Below, one piece after another: positions 1-6,987 of a DNA stretch of 12,549 bases (position 1 is the stretch's first letter; the number at the start of each line of letters is the position of its first letter). The notes beneath the pieces were generated by a model that worked only from the letters and a program-made list of their open reading frames with translations, was not told the DNA's origin and made no database searches. This stretch comes from CAZXDS01 sp964639525 (GTDB taxonomy: Bacteria > Bacteroidota > Ignavibacteria > Ignavibacteriales > Melioribacteraceae). The translations under genes were made by a program, and so were the position numbers. The stretch lies in assembly GCA_964639525.1 (NCBI GenBank), contig CAZXDS010000096.1, forward strand, positions 1-12,549, given 5' to 3'.

Positions 1-9
1 GTCTGTTTC

Positions 10-29
10 CCCACGACTGAAGTCGTGGG
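10..29. repeat. REP-like palindromic hairpin
   Basis: An 8-bp GC-rich perfect stem (CCCACGAC with GTCGTGGG) closes a TGAA loop and is followed on the plus strand by TTAGTC. It lies 33 bp past the stop codon of the minus-strand gene ending at 63. Neither strand has a T-tract after the stem, so it is not a typical intrinsic terminator. Hairpins of this sequence type are, from memory, seen as dispersed REP-like elements and at ends of IS200/IS605-type or RAYT-associated elements; no transposase is visible here. It may still stabilise the 3' end of the upstream transcript. Confidence 0.5.
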
Positions 30-62
30 TTAGTCAAAATATTACTTTTTAGAGTGGACTCA

Positions 63-1388
63 TTAATTATTATCAATAGCATCATTCTTTAATTGAGTTT
101 TTACCGGAAGTACAATTTTTATTGTTGTTGGAACCGGTTTCCCGTTCTTCATTCCGGGCTTGAATTTTGTAAAAAGTACTGCTACTTCGGCTGCAGTTCC
201 TACGCCGTAGCCGACACCTTTTAAAACCTTTGTATCTATTACATTTCCCCATTGATCTATACTGGCATTTATAACAATTTCACCATTCAATTTTAACTGA
301 TAAGCTTTATGCGGGATTTTGAATCTTTTAAATAATGCCGAAATTCCTCCTTCCGGTTCCGGACAAACATCAGCTTGGCAAGTTATTGTTTTTAGTTTTA
401 ATTTAGCTTTTATCGGTTGTTTTTCAGTAGGTTCTAGTTTATCATTTAATGATTGTTTCTTTGTGTTTTCAGTGATGGAATTGTTAGTTTTTTTAGATGT
501 AACTTTATTTTTTTTCGATTCTGTGGACTGTGTTAGCAAAATGTCAGTTGAATCTTCAATAGTTGATGAAGGAGTCATTATGTCAATATTTGATTGTTCA
601 TTACTTGCATTCGAGTGTCTGTTTGTTTGTGCGGAAGCCAAGACAGTTTTCTCAATTTTAAATTCAATATTCAGAGTTAAGTGAGATTTTACAATATTGC
701 CTTTGTCGTGTCCGGGTAAAAATCTAGATTTTTTCACAGCTTTTAATGCCGCTTCATCACAACCTAAGCCAAGTCCTTTAATTATTTCGGATGCTGTTAC
801 AAACCCTTCTTTGTTAATTGTTGCTACAATTGAAACATTTCCCTCCAATCCGTATTGTTTAGCTTCCTTCGGATAAACAACTCTCTCTTGAATTGCCTTT
901 ATTCCACCAATTGGTTCGGGACATATATCTACATCGCAAATCGGCATGTCGATTTCAGATAATTTTCTTTTGTTAGCAATAATACCTTTAAAATCATTAA
1001 TTTTTGGAACAAAAAGAGAATCATTTTCAATGGTATCCCTTTTGGTTAATTTCCCCATATTATAATAACGAATTTCCTTTAATGCACCATTTTCCCAATA
1101 AATTTTATCAATACCGTCTCTAATTCCATTTGAGACAGAATAATCTTCCTTTACCAAACCGGTTTTATAAAATTCAGTAACTTTACCGTTTAATTTTCCC
1201 TGATTATACGTTTTTATTGTTTCCAAATTACCGTTGTCATAATACCAAATACTTTTAGAATCGAGAACATCGTTCACATAAGAAAGTCTTGCTTGTATTT
1301 TATGATTAGAATAATAACTGCGAATAATCCCGTTTTGTGCTTGAACGGAAAGCGAAGATAATAAAATAATGTATATAAATGATTTCAA
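63..1388 (-). CDS. Secreted protein with MORN-like repeats and two TonB C-terminal domains
   Basis: A 441-residue protein. Residues 1-18 look like a signal peptide (hydrophobic IYIILLSSL, then Ala-Gln), so it is probably periplasmic or envelope-located. Residues about 20-115 hold MORN/YwqK-like repeats (WYYDNGNLE, FYKTGLVKE, YWENGALKE). Two TonB C-terminal-like domains follow, at about 150-246 and 335-432, joined by a Ser/Thr/Lys/Asn-rich linker. Each opens with the same element, C-x(4)-C-P-E-P-x-G-G-I, so the domain was probably duplicated internally. Classical TonB has an N-terminal membrane anchor and Pro-rich stretch; neither is present, so an energy-transducing role is doubtful. The start codon is TTG at 1388-1386: no in-frame ATG exists upstream before a stop, the signal peptide begins right there, and the SD is weak. 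The terminator at 1474-1507 separates it from the sulfur cluster, so it is likely transcribed alone. Function unknown. Confidence 0.8.
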   Translation of the reverse strand: MKSFIYIILLSSLSVQAQNGIIRSYYSNHKIQARLSYVNDVLDSKSIWYYDNGNLETIKTYNQGKLNGKVTEFYKTGLVKEDYSVSNGIRDGIDKIYWENGALKEIRYYNMGKLTKRDTIENDSLFVPKINDFKGIIANKRKLSEIDMPICDVDICPEPIGGIKAIQERVVYPKEAKQYGLEGNVSIVATINKEGFVTASEIIKGLGLGCDEAALKAVKKSRFLPGHDKGNIVKSHLTLNIEFKIEKTVLASAQTNRHSNASNEQSNIDIMTPSSTIEDSTDILLTQSTESKKNKVTSKKTNNSITENTKKQSLNDKLEPTEKQPIKAKLKLKTITCQADVCPEPEGGISALFKRFKIPHKAYQLKLNGEIVINASIDQWGNVIDTKVLKGVGYGVGTAAEVAVLFTKFKPGMKNGKPVPTTIKIVLPVKTQLKNDAIDNN

Positions 1389-1473
1389 TGTAAAATATTC
1401 TTTTTTTGAAGTGCTAATGTAAGGAATTAATTAAAGTAGAATGGGAAATATTTAAAACAAATTCTGAATTGGC

Positions 1474-1507
1474 AAAAAAAAACGCACTCTTATTTTAAAA
1501 GAGTGCG
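1474..1507 (-). terminator. Rho-independent terminator after the FadL-type gene
   Basis: On the minus strand a perfect 9-bp stem (CGCACTCTT at 1483-1491 pairing with 1499-1507) with a 7-nt loop is followed directly by nine T residues (A-run at 1474-1482 on the plus strand). It begins 20 bp after the stop codon of the FadL-type gene, a textbook position. It marks the end of the sulfur cluster and isolates the TonB/MORN gene downstream. Confidence 0.92.
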
Positions 1508-1527
1508 GTAATAATGAAAATTATTTT

Positions 1528-2841
1528 CTATAATGAAGAAAATTGCCAGCCAATTTCAAGCTGAAGTTGTTTCATTTCCAATTCGATAGTCTGCTGATTT
1601 GGAGCATCTAAAGGATTTGGACCTGTAACTGTACTTGAAGGAGCATACATCATTGAAACAGTTAAAGCATTTGATTTATTAACTTTTCTTGTAACACCAA
1701 AAGTAATGTGGTTTTCAATAACACCCGGTGCAAGAATATTAAATAAAACTTCTGAACTTTGTACGGGATTGTCGCCGTGTGAAAATCCTGCCATAATTGT
1801 CCAATTATTAACTTCGTACATCAAACCGAATTTGTAAATGTTTATATCTGTCCAGCCGAAACCCCAACCGCCGTCAGTTCCAAGAGCCTGGAAATTTGGG
1901 TTTGGAGTGCCGGTAGGATCAGCAGGATAATTAGTTGTTAAGTCCATTGGATTTGCAATTGATTTAACTCCGGAATAAAGAATTTGCTGAAAATCAGCCG
2001 TAATTTTAAATCCTTTAGCCGGTGTTACTGCAATACCAACATTCCAAGTTGCAGGAATATCAAATCCGCCTTGTTCGGCAAAAAGTCCTTTGTAGTCATC
2101 AAAATTCCCCATAGAAATTTTCATTTGATAAGAAGCACCAATTGATAATGCAGGCATAAGCTGACCTTGATAACCAACACGAACACCAACTCCGGTTGCT
2201 GTGCTGTTTTTGTTTCCTGTTAATGCAGTCGGGTCGCTTGAAAATCCACTAAAAGCTATTAAACCTTGAGCAGCAAATTTATCGTAAGCTAATAATGCGG
2301 TTACACCAAGTGCATGTCCCTTTGTAAATTCAATAGAATAAGTAGCACCAACAAACATTTGCTCAATGTTAACACCGGTTTTAGGTGAAGTAGTATCGTA
2401 AAATACTTGATCAGGATATTCAGTGTTCATTCCGCCGTTTCCAAAAAGCATTATGCCGAGAGCCATAGTTTTATTTAATGCAAAACTCGCACCAATTGAA
2501 GGAAAGAAGAAAGCATTTTTATCACTTTCAAGAGTTTGTGGTTTTAATCCAAATGTACCGGGAAAACCTGATGGATTACCTGTAACGGTAAATTGACGCA
2601 TCGGATTGAAATATGCAATATTTACATCATAAGTAGTGCGCCCGAGAAAAGCCAATCCAGCCGGATTATTTGAAGCACCGAGTGAACCTAATGATAATGC
2701 TGTTCCACCACCTGCGAGAGAACTGTATCTTATTCCAATTCCATGACGAAAATATCCGCCGGTTGCTAATACAGTTTGAGCAGATAAACCCACAAAAAGT
2801 ACAACTGCTGCAAAAATTGATAATAGTTTTGATTTTTTCAT
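1528..2841 (-). CDS. OmpP1/FadL/TodX-family outer-membrane transport protein
   Basis: A 437-residue protein of the length usual for FadL-type beta-barrels, which carry hydrophobic compounds across the outer membrane. A signal peptide spans about residues 1-26 (MKKSK, a hydrophobic core, then cleavage near VLA). The mature N-terminus has the family hallmark: GYFRHGIG, then a Gly/Ala-rich segment ending in SNNPAGLAFLG at about 56-66, matching the conserved NPAGLA of the FadL hatch region. The remainder shows alternating aromatic/polar beta-strand character and the sequence ends in W-Q-F-S-S-L, a usual barrel-closing pattern. The start ATG at 2841 has the SD AAGGGAAAG. It lies 48 bp after the DUF302-like gene and is the last gene before the terminator. 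The substrate cannot be read from sequence; the neighbours make a hydrophobic sulfur compound possible, while hydrocarbons or fatty acids are the family's usual cargo. Confidence 0.9.
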   Translation of the reverse strand: MKKSKLLSIFAAVVLFVGLSAQTVLATGGYFRHGIGIRYSSLAGGGTALSLGSLGASNNPAGLAFLGRTTYDVNIAYFNPMRQFTVTGNPSGFPGTFGLKPQTLESDKNAFFFPSIGASFALNKTMALGIMLFGNGGMNTEYPDQVFYDTTSPKTGVNIEQMFVGATYSIEFTKGHALGVTALLAYDKFAAQGLIAFSGFSSDPTALTGNKNSTATGVGVRVGYQGQLMPALSIGASYQMKISMGNFDDYKGLFAEQGGFDIPATWNVGIAVTPAKGFKITADFQQILYSGVKSIANPMDLTTNYPADPTGTPNPNFQALGTDGGWGFGWTDINIYKFGLMYEVNNWTIMAGFSHGDNPVQSSEVLFNILAPGVIENHITFGVTRKVNKSNALTVSMMYAPSSTVTGPNPLDAPNQQTIELEMKQLQLEIGWQFSSL

Positions 2842-2889
2842 TTTTCTTTCCCTTATTATTAAAAGTTAGTTATGTTGTTTGGTTGTTAA

Positions 2890-3999
2890 TTAGTCTTCCG
2901 TATATTCTTTACCGAGTAAAGCTTTTTTAATTGATTCGTCCAATATACCCGGCATGCTCATGTGATCCATAAAAGCACTCATTCCGGCATCCCAGAAATA
3001 CATATCCATTCTCGACATTTCTCTCTGAGTATAAACTTTTATTTCATTCCCTTCTTGAATTAAAAGGACTTCAATCGGATATGCCGAAGCGTGATCGAGT
3101 CCGGGACACATATTGGCATCATCCTCTCTTGAACTTCCGGCAATATTTAATGACACTGCTTCCGTTCGCGGGCGTGTAAACCCCAATAAAACAGCATCCT
3201 TTTTTGGTGACTCTATTTCTGAAACCAATTTCCACTGTAAATCTTGTGCTGAAGGAGACCATCTGTAAGTACTGTCGTCTTCAGTAGGTTTAAATGATTT
3301 TAAATTGGATAAAAATTGATTTTTCAGTTTTAATAAACCGTCAAAACCGGTTTGATTTTTTTTCGTGTAGATTACCGGAAATTGATCTTCATCTGTAAAA
3401 AAAGTTAAATGCCCAACCATCATAAACATGTCTTTTGATGATTCAGCTAAATCTTCATCATCGCGAATCGGCGGCATTGCTTTCTCAACATTTGTCCCGA
3501 TTCCAATTGTGTGAATCAATTTTACAAATTCAGATTTGAATATTTTTGTTTTTTCGACTACTTCATTGTAAATTTTTTCATGATCATTTTCATAAAGGTC
3601 ATTGAATATGATTCGGTTAATCGTTTCCGGATCTGTAATTTCAATGTTTACACCATTAGTATCTTCATAAATACCAATGCGTAAAAATGAAGCGACAAGA
3701 TATTTGCTGCCGTAAGAAGTGAGCATCTGCGTATAATCGGTATTTTCTAAAACGAGAACGCCCGCATTAAATCCGCAATGTTCAGAAGTATCCTGTCTTA
3801 TATAATCAGGAGTTGAAATTTTCAAATTTGAGAGAACTTTGTATCCGTTATTCTCAAATATAGTGGTAAGTTGTGATTGAACTTCCGGAACCGTTCCTTT
3901 TACTGAAGTTACAGTCTGTAAATAAATGCCATGTTCTGAAGCAAAAACGCTAAAAGTTACAAAAAATGCAACAAAAAGTGTCGTTAGTTTTATCTTCAT
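2890..3999 (-). CDS. Secreted DUF302-like protein of unknown function
   Basis: A 369-residue protein with a clear signal peptide (about residues 1-20, ending in VFA-S), so it acts in the periplasm or at the membrane. Residues about 25-135 look like a DUF302-type domain: an amphipathic helix, G-Y-K-V-L, a C-G-F-N-A motif with Cys75, then LRIGIYED and IEITDPE. The C-terminal third (about 265-365) may hold a second, related unit: P-G-L-D-H-A-S-A-Y-P-I-E-V preceded by Cys298, then a segment at about 328-350 rich in Met, Asp and aromatics (MSRMDMYFWDAGM, AFMDHMSMPG). This could bind a metal or a hydrophobic ligand, which is speculation. DUF302 proteins often sit near sulfur oxidation genes, but no reaction is established. 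The start ATG at 3999 has the SD GGGGAAAG. It lies 48 bp before the FadL-type gene, so the two are probably co-expressed as an envelope pair. The family call is by eye only. Confidence 0.65.
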   Translation of the reverse strand: MKIKLTTLFVAFFVTFSVFASEHGIYLQTVTSVKGTVPEVQSQLTTIFENNGYKVLSNLKISTPDYIRQDTSEHCGFNAGVLVLENTDYTQMLTSYGSKYLVASFLRIGIYEDTNGVNIEITDPETINRIIFNDLYENDHEKIYNEVVEKTKIFKSEFVKLIHTIGIGTNVEKAMPPIRDDEDLAESSKDMFMMVGHLTFFTDEDQFPVIYTKKNQTGFDGLLKLKNQFLSNLKSFKPTEDDSTYRWSPSAQDLQWKLVSEIESPKKDAVLLGFTRPRTEAVSLNIAGSSREDDANMCPGLDHASAYPIEVLLIQEGNEIKVYTQREMSRMDMYFWDAGMSAFMDHMSMPGILDESIKKALLGKEYTED

Positions 4000-4069
4000 T
4001 TTCTTTCCCCGCTACTGGATAAAATAATTAATTTATACTAACAAAAACTACTCTTTTACTATGTCAAGA

Positions 4070-4078
4070 ATTATACCA
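4070..4078 (-). promoter_or_regulatory. Candidate extended -10 promoter for the DUF302-FadL gene pair
   Basis: The minus strand of the 100-bp gap between dsrE2 and the DUF302-like gene reads TGGTATAAT, a full extended -10 element (TG-N-TATAAT). No good -35 element lies 17 bp upstream, which extended -10 promoters can tolerate. A TTGACA hexamer at 4062-4067 lies just downstream but has no -10 at proper distance. Transcription would start near 4063 and leave a leader of about 60 nt. In an AT-rich gap chance matches are common. Confidence 0.35.
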
Positions 4079-4099
4079 CAATAAAACAAATTTCCGGTT

Positions 4100-4567
4100 C
4101 TATGTAAAAATGATACTTGCTCCGGCTGATTTTTCGTAGAATTCACCGACTGTAATTATTTCATCAACTTGCGGACAAAAATCCTCTTTTTTAAGATGGA
4201 ACATATCTACAGTTGCTTTGCAGCCGTAAATTTCAGCACCTGTATCGTGGATCATTTCAATAAATTCTCGTACAGGAGGAATATCCAATTTTTCCATTTC
4301 TCCTTTCATTTTTGACGTTGCAAATGCCGACATTCCGGGTATTGCGCCTATAATTGTAGGAATGTGCATGGCAGGATTTCCAACTGTTGCTACTTTTAAT
4401 TTGTCCATTCTTTTATCAATAACCGCATCCAATCCGAAAAATGTAAAAAATAATGTGGCTTCCATTCCTTCCATTCTTGCGCCGTTTGCCATTATTAGTG
4501 CGGGATAAACGCCTTCCAATGAACCTTTGGATACAACTATAGATACTTTTTCAATTTGATTTGCCAT
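4100..4567 (-). CDS. DsrE2-like sulfur carrier protein (DsrE/F family)
   Basis: A 155-residue cytoplasmic protein of the DsrE/DsrF-like group, nearest to the DsrE2 (COG2210-type) branch. These proteins carry sulfur as a cysteine persulfide or bound thiosulfate and pass it to TusA- or DsrC/TusE-type partners. Seen: an N-terminal IVVSKGSLEGVYPALIMANGA strand-helix unit (8-30), ATLFFTFFGLDA (37-48), a loop rich in Met and Pro (63-88), and G-A-E-I-Y-G-C-K-A-T-V-D-M-F (110-123). Cys116 there aligns with the conserved cysteine of the family; a second cysteine is Cys131 in DFCPQ. No signal peptide is present, and the hydrophobic stretches are too short to be convincing membrane spans. The start ATG at 4567 has the SD GGAG. 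Upstream lie two inverted repeats and a TATAAT on the minus strand (4599-4604), so it may be read through from tusE or have its own promoter. Its placement with SQR and a TusE-like protein supports a sulfur relay. Confidence 0.85.
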   Translation of the reverse strand: MANQIEKVSIVVSKGSLEGVYPALIMANGARMEGMEATLFFTFFGLDAVIDKRMDKLKVATVGNPAMHIPTIIGAIPGMSAFATSKMKGEMEKLDIPPVREFIEMIHDTGAEIYGCKATVDMFHLKKEDFCPQVDEIITVGEFYEKSAGASIIFT

Positions 4568-4624
4568 TTCTTTTCTCCGTTGAAATTTTCTTAATTCAAT
4601 TATATTAGTTCTTGTTTATTAAAG

Positions 4625-4659
4625 TATTATTCCCTGTAAAATATTAACAGGGAATAATA
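4625..4659 (-). terminator. Perfect 13-bp hairpin between tusE and dsrE2 (terminator or attenuator)
   Basis: TATTATTCCCTGT (4625-4637) pairs without mismatch with ACAGGGAATAATA (4647-4659) around a 9-nt AT loop. On the minus strand the stem ends in AATAATA and is followed by CTTTAATAAA, so the U-rich tract is imperfect. It may be a partial terminator lowering expression of downstream genes, or a 3' stabilising structure for the SQR-tusE transcript after processing. The symmetric A/T flanks of the stem would also allow function on the other strand, where no gene needs it. Confidence 0.55.
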
Positions 4660-4685
4660 AAATATTTAATTAAAAAATATTAAAT

Positions 4686-4707
4686 AATCTATTATAAATA
4701 ATAGATT
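4686..4707 (-). repeat. 10-bp AT-rich inverted repeat overlapping the tusE stop codon
   Basis: AATCTATTAT (4686-4695) is the exact complement of 4698-4707 with a 2-nt centre. It overlaps the stop codon of the TusE-like gene (4706-4708). On the minus strand the stem is followed by ATTTAATATTTTTT, which resembles a weak AT-rich terminator. Together with the stronger hairpin at 4625-4659 it forms a tandem pair in the largest gap of the cluster. Confidence 0.45.
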
Positions 4708-5023
4708 AGATACATCCTTTTGGTTTTGGTATTCCGGCAATCCGTGCTGCTCTTTTAGCCGGACCTTTTGGGAACAACTGATATAAATCTTTTGTCGGTA
4801 CACCGCTTTGTTTAGTTAATTTTCTAATTGACGGGCCTGTACCGTTTTCGGCATATTCCTTGCGCATAAAATTAATTACTTTCCAATGCTGTTCATTTAG
4901 TTCATCCAAACCTTCTTCTTTTGCAATTTCTTTTGCAATTTCTTCTGTCCATTGTTCTGCATCTTCAAGATAACCTTCTGCATCAACGTCCACCTGTTTT
5001 CCTGCTATTTCTTTTGTACTCAT
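4706..5023 (-). CDS. tusE: TusE/DsrC-like sulfur relay protein, single-cysteine type
   Basis: A 105-residue protein matching the usual length and full pattern of the DsrC/TusE family: a helix with AEQWTEEIAKEIAKEEG (22-38), the segment HWKVINFMRKEYAENGTGPSIRKL (46-69), LFPKGPAKRAARIAGIPKPKGCI at the C-terminus. The penultimate Cys104 (CysA), which carries the persulfide, is present. Dissimilatory DsrC has a second cysteine eleven residues earlier (CysB, needed for the DsrC trisulfide and heterodisulfide cycle); here that position, residue 93, is alanine. The protein is therefore TusE-like: able to accept and donate a persulfide but not expected to serve a DsrAB sulfite reductase. It is cytoplasmic. 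The start ATG at 5023 has the strong SD GGAGG, 15 bp after the DUF1641 gene, so it is translated from the SQR operon. Its likely donors or partners are the DsrE2-like protein next to it, by analogy with other relay pairs. Confidence 0.9.
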   Translation of the reverse strand: MSTKEIAGKQVDVDAEGYLEDAEQWTEEIAKEIAKEEGLDELNEQHWKVINFMRKEYAENGTGPSIRKLTKQSGVPTKDLYQLFPKGPAKRAARIAGIPKPKGCI

Positions 5024-5038
5024 AACTGCCTCCGTAAT

Positions 5039-5740
5039 TTACTTTGCATTAGTATTATTTTTTATTTGGTTAAATGATTTTGGTTCGGCAAGACTTTCTA
5101 AGAATTTTAATCCGAAAACCATTCCTCTTCTTACTTCGGGTTTATTAAGTCGTTTGATAAGTGTAAATACTGATATTTCGTCTGCAACTTCGATATCAAG
5201 TTTATTGTAAACTGAAACCGCGTTGTTAATTGAGTGCAGCATATCCGGTTGCGTAAGGCTTTTAACCGTGTTTAATATTGTAACAATGTTGTCTCCAAGT
5301 GCTTTAACGTCATCTATCGAAAAAGAAGTAACAACATTATCAGCAACATTTTTTAGTTCCTTTGCAAAATTGAAATATCCTTTTCTGTCAAACTCATCAA
5401 GATTTTTCATTGAATCTAAAATTAGTTCTCTTGAAATTGGAGAAAAGTCTTCAAAAAATCCCTTCACATTTTCCAACAGTTCAAAAGTTTTTGTGATATT
5501 ATTTACATTTCGCAGCAATTTTTTTGCAAGGAAAAGAATATCACCGGAGTTCACAGAGTCGTGCATTTCGTCCAATTCGGTAACGGCAGTTTGAAAAAGA
5601 TCAGTTCCCACACGCATTAAATCATCTTTCAAATCTTCCATTTCTTTACGGTGTCTTCGCTGTAACTCAATTTCCTCAAGAACAATATCCAACTTTTTAT
5701 TTAGTTCGCTTATTTCTGTTTGATATTTTATATCTTCCAT
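5039..5740 (-). CDS. DUF1641 protein, probable SQR partner
   Basis: The start is placed at ATG 5740, giving 233 residues. The SD AGAGG lies 7 nt before it, and the ATG comes one base after the SQR stop, a typical coupled arrangement. A longer frame starts at 5779 but would overlap SQR by 38 bp and has no comparable SD. Residues about 1-45 form a charged heptad-like coiled coil (ISELNKKLDIVLEEIE, RRHRKEMEDLKDDL). The rest is all-helical, and the C-terminal PEVRRGMVFGLKFLESLAEP (201-220) is the DUF1641 signature. It has no cysteine, signal peptide or membrane span. DUF1641 proteins recur beside SQR-like flavoproteins and formate dehydrogenase genes; their biochemical role is not established. 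From the tight coupling I infer a complex with, or assembly of, the SQR encoded just upstream. Confidence 0.85.
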   Translation of the reverse strand: MEDIKYQTEISELNKKLDIVLEEIELQRRHRKEMEDLKDDLMRVGTDLFQTAVTELDEMHDSVNSGDILFLAKKLLRNVNNITKTFELLENVKGFFEDFSPISRELILDSMKNLDEFDRKGYFNFAKELKNVADNVVTSFSIDDVKALGDNIVTILNTVKSLTQPDMLHSINNAVSVYNKLDIEVADEISVFTLIKRLNKPEVRRGMVFGLKFLESLAEPKSFNQIKNNTNAK

Positions 5741-5741
5741 T

Positions 5742-6971
5742 TTATAACCTCTTACCAGCCATTGACATTTGAGACTCAACAGGCATTTCAGCCCCTTTCA
5801 ATAATATGTTCCAATAAATCCAGCGGAACATTACTTTTCCGTAATGATTCATTTTAGTTTCTTCAAGAAGTGAAAATGGTCCGATGCCCGGAAGGGGAAA
5901 TTTACCCGGAAGCGGTTCGGTTTCGTAATTAAAATCAATAAGAATTCCTTTGCCGAAACCCGATTCGATATAGCAATTTGCGTGTCCATCAAATTTTGCA
6001 CGGAGTTCTTTTCCGTCAATTGCACTCAAAAAGTTTTCCGTTAAAACTTCGGCTTCAAAATGCACAACCGAACCTGCTTTTGAACTCGGCAGATTTGTTG
6101 CATCGCCGATAACAAAAATGTTGTCGTATTTATCGGATTTTAATGTGTGCTTATCTGTTGGAATAAAGTTTAATTCGTCTCCCATTCCACTGCGTTCAAT
6201 TGCTTCATCGCCCATATTTGTGGGTATTGATACCAACACATCGAAAGGAACCTCCGTTTCATCCCAAGAGATAATTTTCTTATTCTCGTTATCAACTCGT
6301 GCAATATTAAAATCGGAAGTAAGTTTAATATTTTTCTTTTCAAGGAAGTTGCCGAGAATTGAAGCAGCTTTTGGTTTTGTAAATGCGCCCGGCAATGGGG
6401 TTACAAAATGAATATCTACTTTATCGCGAATCCCTCTTTCGGTAAAATACCAATCGGCAAGGAATACAAATTCGAGTGGGGCAACAGGGCACTTAATTGG
6501 CATTTCTGCAATGTTCAAAACTAATTTCCCGCCTTCCCAATATTTAAAAAAATTGGCAAGAGCCATCGCACCTTCAATTGTGTAAAAGTCAAATATATTT
6601 TTGTGCCATAAGTCTCCCGTCATTCCCTCAATTTCATCAGGTCTAATTTTTGTTCCGGTTGCAATAATTAAATAATCATAATTTAGCACAGCATTATTTT
6701 TCAACAACACTCTATTCTCTTCCGGTTCAATTTTTTCAATTTCCGACATAATTACATCAGTGCCTGAAGGGAAAAAATCCCTCTTGGGTTTTATTACATC
6801 TTTTTTAGAATATATTCCGAATGGAATAAACAAAAAGCCAGGCTGATAATAATGAGTTTCGTACTGGTCAACTATTGTTATTTGCCATTCATCTTTTTCA
6901 AGAATATCATTTAGTTTGTTAAGCATCATTGTTCCGCCGGTTCCGGCGCCGAGAATTACGAGTTTACGCAT
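5742..6971 (-). CDS. sqr: Sulfide:quinone oxidoreductase (SQR-type flavoprotein)
   Basis: A 409-residue protein of the usual SQR length. SQR oxidises sulfide to a polysulfide or persulfide and reduces membrane quinone through FAD. Seen: the FAD-binding G-A-G-T-G-G at 8-13, the YLIIATGT segment (100-107), and the second FAD motif FVIGDATNLPSSKAGSV at 286-302. Cys161 in IKCPVAPLEF and Cys333 in GHANCYIESG match the two redox cysteines of the family. These are the only two cysteines, so the third cysteine of some SQR types is absent. The C-terminal FRWIYWNILLKG (382-393) is an amphipathic helix suited to monotopic membrane attachment. The start ATG at 6971 has the SD AGGAG; it begins 16 bp after the MerR gene and abuts the DUF1641 gene by one base. 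The subtype (I-VI) is not assigned here. A related flavocytochrome-type or NADH dehydrogenase-like flavoprotein is less likely given both cysteine contexts. Confidence 0.93.
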   Translation of the reverse strand: MRKLVILGAGTGGTMMLNKLNDILEKDEWQITIVDQYETHYYQPGFLFIPFGIYSKKDVIKPKRDFFPSGTDVIMSEIEKIEPEENRVLLKNNAVLNYDYLIIATGTKIRPDEIEGMTGDLWHKNIFDFYTIEGAMALANFFKYWEGGKLVLNIAEMPIKCPVAPLEFVFLADWYFTERGIRDKVDIHFVTPLPGAFTKPKAASILGNFLEKKNIKLTSDFNIARVDNENKKIISWDETEVPFDVLVSIPTNMGDEAIERSGMGDELNFIPTDKHTLKSDKYDNIFVIGDATNLPSSKAGSVVHFEAEVLTENFLSAIDGKELRAKFDGHANCYIESGFGKGILIDFNYETEPLPGKFPLPGIGPFSLLEETKMNHYGKVMFRWIYWNILLKGAEMPVESQMSMAGKRL

Positions 6972-6987
6972 TTTATCTCCTAATTAA

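Noticed and set aside
1..62. CRISPR repeat or tandem array at the left edge
   Set aside because: Only a single palindrome is visible, with no second copy or spacer-like spacing inside the window.
319..684. Plus-strand frame of 121 codons opposite the TonB/MORN gene
   Set aside because: It is the complement of the low-complexity linker and second cysteine motif of the minus-strand gene, has no SD, and its Phe/Ser/Val-rich product looks like antisense translation.
4037..4067. TTGACA with a downstream TATAAA as a promoter before the DUF302-like gene
   Set aside because: The spacer is 24 bp, too long for a vegetative promoter; the TGGTATAAT extended -10 nearby is a better candidate.
5741..5779. 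Longer start for the DUF1641 protein at 5779
   Set aside because: It would overlap sqr by 38 bp and has no SD as good as the AGAGG before the ATG at 5740; the extra residues do not look like the family's N-terminus.
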